Source of the DNA: Bacillota bacterium
Lineage (GTDB): Bacteria > Bacillota > Dethiobacteria > Dethiobacterales > Dethiobacteraceae
Direction of reading: 5' to 3'
DNA: 8,086 nucleotides
Assembly: GCA_024650095.1 (NCBI GenBank)
Contig: JANKMV010000082.1
Coordinates: 1 to 8,086 of the forward strand
Part shown: one piece after another, positions 1 to 6,969 of the stretch
Numbering within the stretch: position 1 is the first letter of the stretch
Layout of the letters: each line of letters starts with the position of its first letter
The notes under the pieces: model-generated
Seen by the model: the letters and a program-made list of their open reading frames with translations, nothing else
Databases searched by the model: none
What the model was told of the DNA's origin: nothing
Translations under genes and position numbers: made by a program

Positions 1-1570
1 AGGATTCGCACTTTAAGCATCTCCGGCAGGCATTGAATTTTCGTATTTGGTAGCCGACCATGCGTTGTAAGTCGTTGTGTTTTGCTACGTTCATCGTTTT
101 AACCTTGACCGAGTAGTCATATCCATTCTGTGCAAAGGGTTGAATAGAAAGGATCGGCACATTGGTTTTAAGATCAACAACAATGACTTCATTAATAAGC
201 TTGCGTCCAAGTTCAGGCGCTACTCTCCCAAAGGGAGTGAACAAACCAATCAATTGGTCATCCAAAGGTTTAATTAACTGATACACCTTAGCGTTGTTTT
301 CAGTCGTGCAGTTGGTATAGTGTAACTTGATATCGTCTGCAGCTAGCACACCGTTGCCACCCTGACGGGCCTTCCACTTTCCTGTGTCTACATATACTTC
401 GGCATCAGGCTTGCCGATGCGTCGTGCAAAACCCACCAAAAAGTCCCGCCATTTGGTGGCCTGCTCTGGCATGTAAATTTGAGAAAGGAACTGTGCCTTT
501 TCGCTATTATTAGGACAACACCAGCACCCGACACGATCATAACCTAGGCGATAGGCATCATTAAAATCAATATCCTCGCTGAGGGTGTAGAGCCAGATAT
601 CAATGTCTTTCCAAAAGAATATAGGTGACGCAACCTTCTGTCTGTGTATCTTCACCGATTCAGCATTGTCTTCGATACGGTTATACTTACTTCGGCTAAC
701 AGATTCGCATTTGCGGATTCCATAAAATGTCAAGATATCCCGTTCTCGATAAAGGCTGTTCAATACACGGGAGATGGGGCCAGTTTTAAACATATAGCAA
801 CACCAGCGAAGTATCCGCGCAGGGGGGCCAATGTCCTCACAGACCTTGTAAAAATCCTGCTCCTTGTTGATCGCTGTTTTAAAAATAGCCTTAGGATTGT
901 TTTTCCTAAACCGTTCTGTGTACTCAATGGTGAGTGGAAATTCCAGCGTTGTATTTCCAAAGATATGAACCAAACTTGGGTCGGTCAAGGCACGAACTGC
1001 TAAATCAGCAGTCACTGTGGAATCCTTACCACCAGAAAAAGACACTACAATGCATTCATGGGGATAGTTTGCTGAAGTCTTATTAATAAACGAAAACGCC
1101 TCGTCCCAAATATAGTTCAGCCGTGCCTGATTAACAGCTACAAACTTCTCAATATTATAGTTAAAAAACTCATAGTTGTTTTGTTTGCTGTACTCCTCAA
1201 GCAGCAATCGAATAGCATCCGGAGAGTGCTTCCTGTATGATTTGATAGAAACCACAATCGATTTCCCGTCGACATAGTAGCGACTATTTGAAGCCCACAC
1301 GCTTTTATCTATATAAGCAAGAGGCTTGTCCAAAATAATTTCAAACAGTAACCGCTCCTCAGGGAAAACTGGGCGCAGGTCAGCGCACAGGTATTTGGTG
1401 TCCCGCTTACAAGTAGGGCAAATATTTTTATCTATACTGTTAGCCGCCATGATAATTGGCACCTTGCAATCAGAACACCAATAAATCTCGTAGGGTACAT
1501 CCTCGGTTAAGTTGCCGCATAATTCACACTTGTCCTGCTCAGTCTCTCGCTTACAGTTCTTACACCACAA
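1..1570 (-). CDS. PAPS reductase/DndC-like protein with N-terminal zinc ribbons (3' end beyond window)
   Basis: I translated this frame by hand; it is open from a TTG at 1570 to the window edge, giving 523 residues without a stop. Cysteine pairs C3/C6, C15/C18 and C32/C35, C51/C54 look like two zinc ribbons. The PP-loop SGGKDS at residues 179-184 marks an adenine-nucleotide alpha-hydrolase of the PAPS reductase superfamily. A CC pair (257-258, in RWCCYMFKTGP) and GCWCC (C349, C351, C352) resemble the paired cysteines that bind a 4Fe-4S cluster in DndC and in assimilatory APS reductases. CRRCLKC (C515, C518, C521) at the edge could begin a ferredoxin-like or zinc-binding tail. Known relatives act in sulfate reduction, DNA phosphorothioation (DndC, SspD) or type 4 BREX (BrxP). 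No dnd, ssp or brx partner is visible here. The multi-domain layout argues against plain CysH; a sulfur-transfer or nucleic-acid-modifying role is inference. The family call is firm, the substrate unknown. Confidence 0.9.
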   Translation of the reverse strand, partial: MWCKNCKRETEQDKCELCGNLTEDVPYEIYWCSDCKVPIIMAANSIDKNICPTCKRDTKYLCADLRPVFPEERLLFEIILDKPLAYIDKSVWASNSRYYVDGKSIVVSIKSYRKHSPDAIRLLLEEYSKQNNYEFFNYNIEKFVAVNQARLNYIWDEAFSFINKTSANYPHECIVVSFSGGKDSTVTADLAVRALTDPSLVHIFGNTTLEFPLTIEYTERFRKNNPKAIFKTAINKEQDFYKVCEDIGPPARILRWCCYMFKTGPISRVLNSLYRERDILTFYGIRKCESVSRSKYNRIEDNAESVKIHRQKVASPIFFWKDIDIWLYTLSEDIDFNDAYRLGYDRVGCWCCPNNSEKAQFLSQIYMPEQATKWRDFLVGFARRIGKPDAEVYVDTGKWKARQGGNGVLAADDIKLHYTNCTTENNAKVYQLIKPLDDQLIGLFTPFGRVAPELGRKLINEVIVVDLKTNVPILSIQPFAQNGYDYSVKVKTMNVAKHNDLQRMVGYQIRKFNACRRCLKCES

Positions 1571-1573
1571 AAA

Positions 1574-1585
1574 GGATCACATCCT
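1574..1585 (-). promoter_or_regulatory. Extended Shine-Dalgarno site fixing the TTG start at 1570
   Basis: The minus strand reads AGGATGTGATCC, matching the full anti-16S consensus AGGAGGTGATCC at 11 of 12 bases. It sits 9 bases (from the AGGATG core) before TTG at 1570-1568. The ATG inside this site is in frame but is followed at once by TGA, so it cannot be the start. The GTG inside it is in another frame and stops after six codons. The first codons after TTG encode the zinc-ribbon WCKNC, which supports the choice. Confidence 0.75.
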
Positions 1586-1639
1586 GTCTAATGTTGAATA
1601 TAACAGCTACTTTCGCCTATTACTAAACAAATTTAGCAT

Positions 1640-1678
1640 AATATAAGAATATAACATTTCTTGGACACAAGGGTGTCC
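1640..1678 (-). promoter_or_regulatory. Possible promoter overlapping an inverted repeat, upstream of the PAPS reductase-like gene
   Basis: An inverted repeat GGACAC-(4)-GTGTCC lies at 1663-1678. On the minus strand a -35-like TTGTGT (1670-1665) lies within it, and TATATT (1645-1640) follows after 19 bases. An extended -10-like TGTTATATT is also present nearby at about 1656-1648, without a good -35. The layout would suit an operator over a -35 box for the gene starting at 1570. The spacing is loose and the arms are only 6 bp, so this is tentative. On the plus strand the repeat is followed by a T-rich stretch, but no plus-strand gene needs a terminator there. Confidence 0.3.
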
Positions 1679-1882
1679 TTGCTTTTTGCTATGCTTCTTA
1701 ACGTATATTTTCGCCATACACAGTCTACATCCTTTAGTTCTCATACCTTTTATAACAGCAGAGGATTTTTGTTGAAATACGTCGAAATTTCTAACCATGT
1801 TGGAGATCTCTTATATTACCATTTTCAGTTTTGCGATGTCGTTAACTCTCGCAACCCATATAAAGCTCGGTCGCTGCTCTCC

Positions 1883-1906
1883 CTCGCAAAGGTACTCGCA
1901 AAGGTA
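1883..1906. repeat. Tandem 12-bp direct repeat (two units)
   Basis: The unit CTCGCAAAGGTA occurs twice head to tail at 1883-1894 and 1895-1906. It is followed at 1907-1921 by a GC-rich stretch with 5-bp inverted arms, CCGGG-(5)-CCCGG. The second unit merges into the longer REP-like repeat starting at 1896. Confidence 0.8.
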
Positions 1907-1920
1907 CCGGGTCCGCCCCG
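1896..1920. repeat. REP-like GC-rich repeat, copy 1
   Basis: This 25-bp stretch matches 2126-2150 at 20 of 25 positions in the same orientation, including a shared core GTCCGCCCCG and the blocks TCGCA and TACCG. In this copy the core forms a small hairpin (CCGGG/CCCGG arms). The contrast with the surrounding AT-rich spacer suggests a dispersed repeat such as a REP/RAYT-associated element, or a remnant of a mobile-element end. The class is inferred, not recognised. Confidence 0.55.
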
Positions 1921-2125
1921 GATTATGTCGAAAGTAGATTTATGGTATTGTTTTGTGAAACAACGCCAGGTGATAGCGGGTGAGTTTGACTTGATCCTGT
2001 AATTGTCTAATCTCATTATTTTGAGGAAAAGAACTACCCCCTATTGGTTCTATTCCTTTTAGCTTCTGGCGAGGAAAATCAAGTTACTTATTCTTATGCA
2101 ACGCTAGCAACTGTAGATGAACAGT

Positions 2126-2150
2126 TCGCAGCAATACCGTGTCCGCCCCG
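2126..2150. repeat. REP-like GC-rich repeat, copy 2
   Basis: This is the second copy of the repeat at 1896-1920, in the same orientation about 230 bp away, with 20 of 25 bases identical. The 3' flank (ATCCACCCCG) is also GC-rich. The hairpin seen in copy 1 is weakened here because CCGGG is replaced by CCGTG. Confidence 0.55.
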
Positions 2151-2466
2151 ATCCACCCCGCAGTTTGTCCAATGCAAGTTACCAAATTTGTGGCCGGGTG
2201 CTATCTGAAATTTATCGAACATACAAACGCGGAGCAAACGTAAATGGGGTTGGTATTCTAGCAATGACATATTATCGCTATCGACAAAACCCGTACGTCG
2301 GCACCTGATAAACGCTCTATAGTCATATGGTCAGCGCGTTCCACATTATCATTTCCACTATAGCCATTAAGCTTTTCATGAACAATCATACAGACTCGCC
2401 TTTATAAAATGCTGCCGGCTCTTGATGCAGTTATGTGCAGGCAGGGTCAGGCGGCAATGTCGTATT

Positions 2467-2841
2467 CTAAAGTAAATAAACAAAAGGAATGTCTGCTGGT
2501 GCTAATTGGATCTTTTTTAAAAGATATAGGTCAATCCACACATACTCGTCATGATCTACTAATTTTATTTCCCCGCCGGTTATTTTGCCTTTGAATGCTA
2601 GTAATCTAATGGGACCAGCGTCATAGAAATGAATATTTTCACCTACATAGTCACCTATTTCTATTTCTATATTCATTTCTTCCTGTAATTCTCTGATTAA
2701 GCATTGTTGTGGGGTTTCACCATTTTCAATCTTGCCTCCTGGGAACTCCCAGTAGCCTGCTAGTTTCTTTCCTTGTTTTCTTTTGGCGATGAGGACTTGG
2801 CCTTTTGAATTTTCTAAGATGGCTGCGGCTACATCAATCAT
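2467..2841 (-). CDS. mutT: MutT-type Nudix hydrolase (nucleoside triphosphate pyrophosphohydrolase)
   Basis: This 124-residue protein is full length for the MutT/NudG group. The Nudix box is clear: G36, E42, then R50-E51-L52, E54-E55 and I58 fit Gx5Ex7REUxEExGU, except that the usual glycine is N57. The metal-binding glutamates are all present. WEFPGGK (31-37), the MIDVAAAI opening and the late LAPADIP segment are typical of MutT/NudG proteins. These hydrolyse (d)NTPs, often oxidised ones such as 8-oxo-dGTP, to the monophosphate plus pyrophosphate in the cytoplasm. The ATG at 2841 has AGGAAGTG (2854-2847) in front, and that site overlaps the stop codon of the helicase fragment upstream, so the two were probably translationally coupled. 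Family assignment is firm; the exact nucleotide substrate cannot be read, so the symbol is a family-level label. Confidence 0.9.
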   Translation of the reverse strand: MIDVAAAILENSKGQVLIAKRKQGKKLAGYWEFPGGKIENGETPQQCLIRELQEEMNIEIEIGDYVGENIHFYDAGPIRLLAFKGKITGGEIKLVDHDEYVWIDLYLLKKIQLAPADIPFVYLL

Positions 2842-2852
2842 TGTTTCACTTC

Positions 2853-3266
2853 CTATAGTATGTTTTTGTTGGCTTTGGGAACGAGCATTGGCGGCATTTC
2901 TTCTTTTAATCGCGAGATAAAAGTTTTATTGCCGGAATGGCTTACATAGTTGCAAGTACCTAGAAAGATATACGGAGATGTATAGCCGTTTTCTTTTTTG
3001 TACTCTCGGACGAAGAGTGCTATTTTATGGTTTAGTTTTCTATGGTTAATATATCTGTTAGCGGTGCTGCTACCTTGAGAGACTGTACTTTGGGTTTGCC
3101 AGTGAAAGAGTCTTTCGTTTATGGCATAATCTTCGTATAGGGTGGAAGGGCAGAAATCTTTATCCGATTTGATAAACGTGATTAGGAAAATATCTATATG
3201 CTTTTCTTTAAAGTACATAACACCTTCCCTGGAAATCGCAACAGTACCGGCTACGCACCAAACCAC
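2853..3266 (-). pseudogene. Orphan C-terminal fragment of a second DUF3427 helicase
   Basis: The open frame has up to 137 codons from a GTG at 3266, or 121 from ATG at 3218, which has AGGGAAGG close upstream. From residue 14 (REGV) onward, near base 3227, it aligns along its length with residues 920-1044 of the full helicase at 3467-6610. Shared blocks include FHWQ-QST, RYI-H, LFVRE and PY-FLG. A hand count gives a little over 40% identity, so it is a diverged paralogue and not a recent copy. The first 13 residues (VWCVAGTVAIS) do not match, so homology breaks sharply there. Nuclease and helicase domains are missing, which makes catalytic function unlikely. It ends in a TAG that overlaps the mutT Shine-Dalgarno site, as expected for the tail of an old helicase-mutT operon. 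It could still be expressed as a small stand-alone domain. Confidence 0.8.
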
Positions 3267-3336
3267 ACCGTAATTCGCCGAATGCGGTTCGAAGACAGAG
3301 TTACAGAGTGCCTAACAAGGTTCTAGGAACATTCTC

Positions 3337-3366
3337 TTACAGTTTGTCCCGGTTTACTCCTTTCAT
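3337..3366 (-). other. Nine-codon micro-ORF with a good Shine-Dalgarno site
   Basis: On the minus strand AAGGAG (3379-3374) is followed after 7 bases by ATG at 3366, nine sense codons reading MKGVNRDKL, and TAA. The initiation site is better than that of the helicase fragment downstream. It may be a leader peptide, the preserved 5' end of a gene destroyed when the fragment was joined here, or chance. The rest of 3267-3466 shows no gene and no clear terminator for the helicase. Confidence 0.25.
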
Positions 3367-3466
3367 CTAACCACTCCTTACCAGTTGTCCTCCAAATTGT
3401 TAGAATAACAGATTAGTCAACTTAAAAAGAAATGCATATAAGTCATTACTAGCGTGATTATCAACC

Positions 3467-6400
3467 TTACCCCGTAACCAATTTATTTGTCTTTTTCAAG
3501 TACTTCGCCGGTATAGGCTTACGTAGCTTCCACGTTATATTCATCGGCCTACTGCCATCATGTGTTATGTAATCGGCGAGTCCTAAAAAGGTATACGGTG
3601 CCGCGCCAAAGATATCTCTTTTAAACTCGCGCACAAATAAGAGTATTTTGCTGCCTTGCCGTCTATGATGAATATATCGCTGTCCTGTAGGTGAGGTAGC
3701 TGATGTTGTACTCTGGCTTTGCCAATGGAACAGCGTTTCGTTGATTGAATAATCGTTATACATTGTCGTTGGCGAATAATCCTTACCTGCTTTGTTAAGT
3801 GTTACAAAAAAGATATCTGCATCATACCTGGGCAGATATTTTACGCCCTCGCGCACCGTTGCTGGTTTAAGGAAATCCATGGCCACCAAAATCTGATCTC
3901 GGGTATAGGTACAATGCAAATCTAATGGGCAATCAAACCCTAAATCCACCGGTTCGTCAATGAAATCAATTCGGTCAAAATTGAACCGTAGTATCTCCAT
4001 CAGTTCTTCAAACAAAACGGGACTGGCCTTCAATTGCAAAAGCCCATCCTTAATGCTTTCAAATCCACAGTTTTCTGCAGACTTCTGCCACACCGTGAAT
4101 TGGAACATCTGCAGCATTCTTTTTTTCTTCTCGGACAACCAGTTCATATTGAGATTTTCTGCTTTTGGCAACTCCTCAAGCAAAAACTCGATCCAGCGAC
4201 GGGAGTCTAGGGCACAGATTCGCTGGAACGCTTTAGTCATGAGTAACTCCATTGGTTCATCAAAATCGTCTTTTACACCTGCCATAACACATAGACGCGA
4301 AAAGTTATCTCGGAGATAGATATTGCGTATATCCAGATGATAATAAGTAACAAAGTTAGCTAAAGATAGTGTGCGACCACTATCCTCTTCAAAAGTAGCG
4401 ATACGCGAAACTAGTCCAGCTTTGACGCCAAAGGAATTTCGTATATTTTCCAAAATATGCTGTTTTGCTTTTCGCTCAAGTTGGATGTAACAGCCTTTAG
4501 GTACAGCGGTAAATCCATCTACGATCTCCCGTTGTACGCTTTTCGTTGTGTTAGATAACAGAGCAGAAAATTTATCTTCGAAGTTATATTTCTTGCTGGC
4601 TTGACCGATAAAATCTAACACTGTCAGGCAATCTTTACCTTCAGATAAACGTAGACCACGACCAAGCTGCTGTAGAAAGACCGTTAAACTCTCAGTCGGG
4701 CGCAAAAATAGTACCGTATTAACTTCTGGAATATCTACCCCTTCATTATAGATATCAACCACAAAGATAAATCGCACTTCACCATTGACAAGACGTTGCT
4801 TTGCAGTATGTCTCTCTTGGGTTGGTGACTGTCCAATCAAATATATCGAAGGAATCCCATGTGTATTGAAGTAGCTGGACATATATTTTGCGTGTTCAAT
4901 TGAAACACAAAAACCTAAACCCTTTACTTCATCGATGTCCGTCACATATTTAAGGATAGATTGAATGATCATATTCGCACGCTTATCAGCAGCAAAGAGA
5001 TCGAAGGTATAAATATTTGTTAGTTCAGCCTTGTCATATCCACCCCGTGTCCATTTAAGTGAATCTAAATCCACCGTGTCTGTAACCCCGAAATACTGGA
5101 ATGGACTCAGTAGCTTACGATCAATAGCCTCCGGTAAACGGATTTCTGTCGCTATGCGGTTATCAAAATACTCGAGGATACTCTTACCATCCATACGTTC
5201 TGGAGTCGCGGTAAGACCTAGCAATATTTTCGGTTTAAAATAGGCAAGTAACTTTTGATAGGTAGGTGCTGCAGCATGATGAAATTCGTCTACAATGATA
5301 AAGTCATAAAAGTCTGATGATATCTTGTTATGTAGTTCTTGCGAATTCAGGGTTTGAACTGAAATAAACAAATGATCCAAACTTTCTGGTTTATACCTTC
5401 CCACAAATAAGTGACCAAAATTTGTGTTCTTTATCACTCCCTGAAAACAAGCGGCACTCTGTTTTAGAATTTCTTCGCGGTGAGCAACAAACAATAGCCG
5501 GTTTGGCTTACTAGGGTTTTCCTTACAAAACCGATGGTAGTCAAACGCAGAAATTACTGTCTTACCGGTACCTGTAGCTGCCACGATAAGGTTTTTATAA
5601 TAACCTCTCACCTTGCGTTCTGCATCTAATTTATCCAATATCTCTTGCTGGTACGGATATGGCATAATATCAAAAATAAAGGGTTGGTTGGTATTACCTT
5701 GATAATTTTCGGCTTTCAACGCATATTCAAGTCGAGCTTTTTCTTGCTCGCTATATAGTTCAAACTCTGTTGAACTCCAGTAACTTTCAAAGGTTGCTTT
5801 GATCTTCAAAATAGTTTCCGGTAGGTCCCGTACTGTAACCTTTACGTTCCATTCCAAGCCACTTGAAATAGCCGCGTTAGATAAATTAGATGAACCAACA
5901 TATGCAGTCGTAAACCCAGTTTTACGATAAAACACATATGTCTTTGCATGAAGTCTAGTACGTTTGGTATCATAAGATACTTTAATTTCTGTATTTTGTA
6001 GCTGCCGAAGTTCTTCTATTGCCTTAACATCGGTTGCGCCCATGTAGGAAGTGGTGATAACACGAAGCCGACCACCACGCATAGTAAAAGCGCGCATCTC
6101 GTCGATAATAAGACGAAGCCCGCTCCATTTAATAAAAGATACCAGCATATCAATACTATCAGCTGATGCAATTTCCTTTTTCAGTTCAGTGAACATACTA
6201 GGCTCGTGAATCGCTCCCGTAAATAATGAGCTTTGTGCAATGGATGTATGCGGTCGGATGATTGCTTTTCTTTCGTCTAACGCATAGATTGTATTTTGCT
6301 TATCCAATACAGCAAGTAACTGTTCCGCTCGTTCATCAACCATAAGTGAATCAATAGCAACTTCCTCTGTCACCTGGGCAATGACACTAACGATCATATT

Positions 6401-6610
6401 TGCTAATTTTACCTGATTTTTAATGTCATCGTTGCCGTTCTTAACCTGCTGCAAACCTTTTTCAAGCACATCTGCTATGTACTTTGCTAAAACCTTCGAA
6501 GCTTCTTCTCTATCAATAGACGCCGTGGATGTAAGCTTGTCCACAACTTCGTCAAGGTCTTGTCGAAGTCTTTTACTTATGACCTGTTCATATAATCCCG
6601 ATTTCAACAT
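3467..6610 (-). CDS. PLD-nuclease/superfamily II helicase/DUF3427 fusion protein
   Basis: This is a complete 1047-residue, presumably cytoplasmic protein. After a helical N-terminus (1-115), residues about 120-290 form a phospholipase D-like domain with an HKD-type motif (H221, K223) followed by GSSN (239-242), as in PLD-family nucleases. The helicase core has motif I AATGTGKT (344-351), motif II DEFH (441-444), motif III TAT (467-469), motif V NEGVDIP (622-628) and motif VI QLGRGLR (648-654). The tail from about 690 matches the DUF3427 architecture. Expected activity is ATP-driven translocation or unwinding of nucleic acid coupled to phosphodiester cleavage; this is inferred from the domains. 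Such fusions recur in defence islands, but this protein is not one I can tie to a named system. ATG at 6610 is preceded by GAGGTG (6621-6616) at 5 bases. All key motifs are intact, so it is likely active. A diverged tail of a paralogue lies just downstream. Confidence 0.93.
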   Translation of the reverse strand: MLKSGLYEQVISKRLRQDLDEVVDKLTSTASIDREEASKVLAKYIADVLEKGLQQVKNGNDDIKNQVKLANMIVSVIAQVTEEVAIDSLMVDERAEQLLAVLDKQNTIYALDERKAIIRPHTSIAQSSLFTGAIHEPSMFTELKKEIASADSIDMLVSFIKWSGLRLIIDEMRAFTMRGGRLRVITTSYMGATDVKAIEELRQLQNTEIKVSYDTKRTRLHAKTYVFYRKTGFTTAYVGSSNLSNAAISSGLEWNVKVTVRDLPETILKIKATFESYWSSTEFELYSEQEKARLEYALKAENYQGNTNQPFIFDIMPYPYQQEILDKLDAERKVRGYYKNLIVAATGTGKTVISAFDYHRFCKENPSKPNRLLFVAHREEILKQSAACFQGVIKNTNFGHLFVGRYKPESLDHLFISVQTLNSQELHNKISSDFYDFIIVDEFHHAAAPTYQKLLAYFKPKILLGLTATPERMDGKSILEYFDNRIATEIRLPEAIDRKLLSPFQYFGVTDTVDLDSLKWTRGGYDKAELTNIYTFDLFAADKRANMIIQSILKYVTDIDEVKGLGFCVSIEHAKYMSSYFNTHGIPSIYLIGQSPTQERHTAKQRLVNGEVRFIFVVDIYNEGVDIPEVNTVLFLRPTESLTVFLQQLGRGLRLSEGKDCLTVLDFIGQASKKYNFEDKFSALLSNTTKSVQREIVDGFTAVPKGCYIQLERKAKQHILENIRNSFGVKAGLVSRIATFEEDSGRTLSLANFVTYYHLDIRNIYLRDNFSRLCVMAGVKDDFDEPMELLMTKAFQRICALDSRRWIEFLLEELPKAENLNMNWLSEKKKRMLQMFQFTVWQKSAENCGFESIKDGLLQLKASPVLFEELMEILRFNFDRIDFIDEPVDLGFDCPLDLHCTYTRDQILVAMDFLKPATVREGVKYLPRYDADIFFVTLNKAGKDYSPTTMYNDYSINETLFHWQSQSTTSATSPTGQRYIHHRRQGSKILLFVREFKRDIFGAAPYTFLGLADYITHDGSRPMNITWKLRKPIPAKYLKKTNKLVTG

Positions 6611-6969
6611 TACAACACCTCGAATATTACAAATTGTATATTTCTCGCCTGGCTACATTTGGTCAATAGTCTGTTCTAATCCTTTTGCGTGTGATTAGGG
6701 TTTTTATTCTTTAAACAGTTCAATATATTGTAATTCTATAAGGTCGAAAAACTACGGAGTAAAGATGTTGCCAAAAACATCCTGATTATTACATCCGTCA
6801 AAAACGTTTCTCGTTAATGGTATCCTAACTGCCGAATATTGCCTACTGATTATATTGGATAATGTGCAACTCATGGCCAATAAGCATGGATCGTTATAAA
6901 CATAATGGGCAATTCAAAGTATCTTTAATTTTTGATATCTTCATCAACAAAAAACTCTATACTCAGCAA
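6611..6969. other. Spacer between the KAP-type gene and the helicase gene
   Basis: This stretch of about 360 bp is AT-rich. No coding region with a ribosome-binding site, no strong hairpin-plus-T-run terminator and no sizeable repeat was seen. The only suggestive element is the weak promoter at 6635-6666. The break implies that the helicase is transcribed separately from the KAP-type gene. Confidence 0.6.
6635..6666 (-). promoter_or_regulatory. Weak promoter candidate for the helicase gene
   Basis: The minus strand carries TTGACC (6666-6661), a good -35 match, and TATACA (6640-6635), a fair -10 match. The spacing is 20 bases, longer than the usual 16-18. At 17 bases the hexamer would be AAATAT, which is poor. 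It lies about 25 bases before the helicase start codon, so any leader would be short. Confidence 0.3.

Larger units (their letters stand above)
1571..2466. other. Gene-poor spacer of about 0.9 kb
   Basis: Between the Nudix gene and the PAPS reductase-like gene I find no protein I recognise. Short open frames of 60-113 codons occur on both strands (for example 1661-2002 plus, 1607-1798 minus, 2117-2308 plus). They lack convincing Shine-Dalgarno sites, family motifs or protein-like composition, and they overlap one another. The stretch carries a 12-bp tandem repeat, two copies of a GC-rich repeat and the tentative promoter, all listed separately. No tRNA-like cloverleaf or clear rho-independent terminator was seen. 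It may be decayed mobile DNA or hold an unrecognised RNA. Confidence 0.6.

Noticed and set aside
644..1003. Plus-strand open frame of 119 codons (and a minus-strand 66-codon frame at 760-960)
   Set aside because: Both lie opposite or out of frame within the PAPS reductase-like gene, whose own frame has clear motifs over the same bases.
1585..1587. Apparent nonsense mutation: in-frame ATG followed by TGA just before the PAPS reductase-like frame
   Set aside because: The ATG lies within a near-perfect Shine-Dalgarno site, and a well-spaced TTG follows, so the gene need not be broken.
1607..1798. Minus-strand 63-codon frame ending 36 bases before the PAPS reductase-like start, with a few Cys/His residues
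   Set aside because: It could in principle be an upstream small gene, but the ribosome-binding site is weak, the Cys/His spacing fits no known zinc finger, and the tentative promoter lies within it.
1661..2002. Plus-strand open frame of 113 codons in the spacer
   Set aside because: No family motif, no good Shine-Dalgarno site, and it runs through the tandem repeat and the REP-like hairpin; its composition does not look protein-like.
2401..2466. Hairpin-like GC-rich stretch downstream of mutT as a terminator
   Set aside because: Arms are only 4-5 bp and far apart, with no T-run on the minus strand.
3240..3300. Possible group II intron end or domain V (a GTGCG motif and a short ATTCG/CGAAT hairpin on the minus strand)
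   Set aside because: The hairpin lacks a GNRA loop and the domain V spacing, and the GTGCG is followed by helicase-like coding sequence with no intron structure.
3960..4319. Plus-strand open frame of 119 codons (also 5031-5243 and 6423-6698)
   Set aside because: These are antisense shadows of the helicase gene, which has strong domain evidence.
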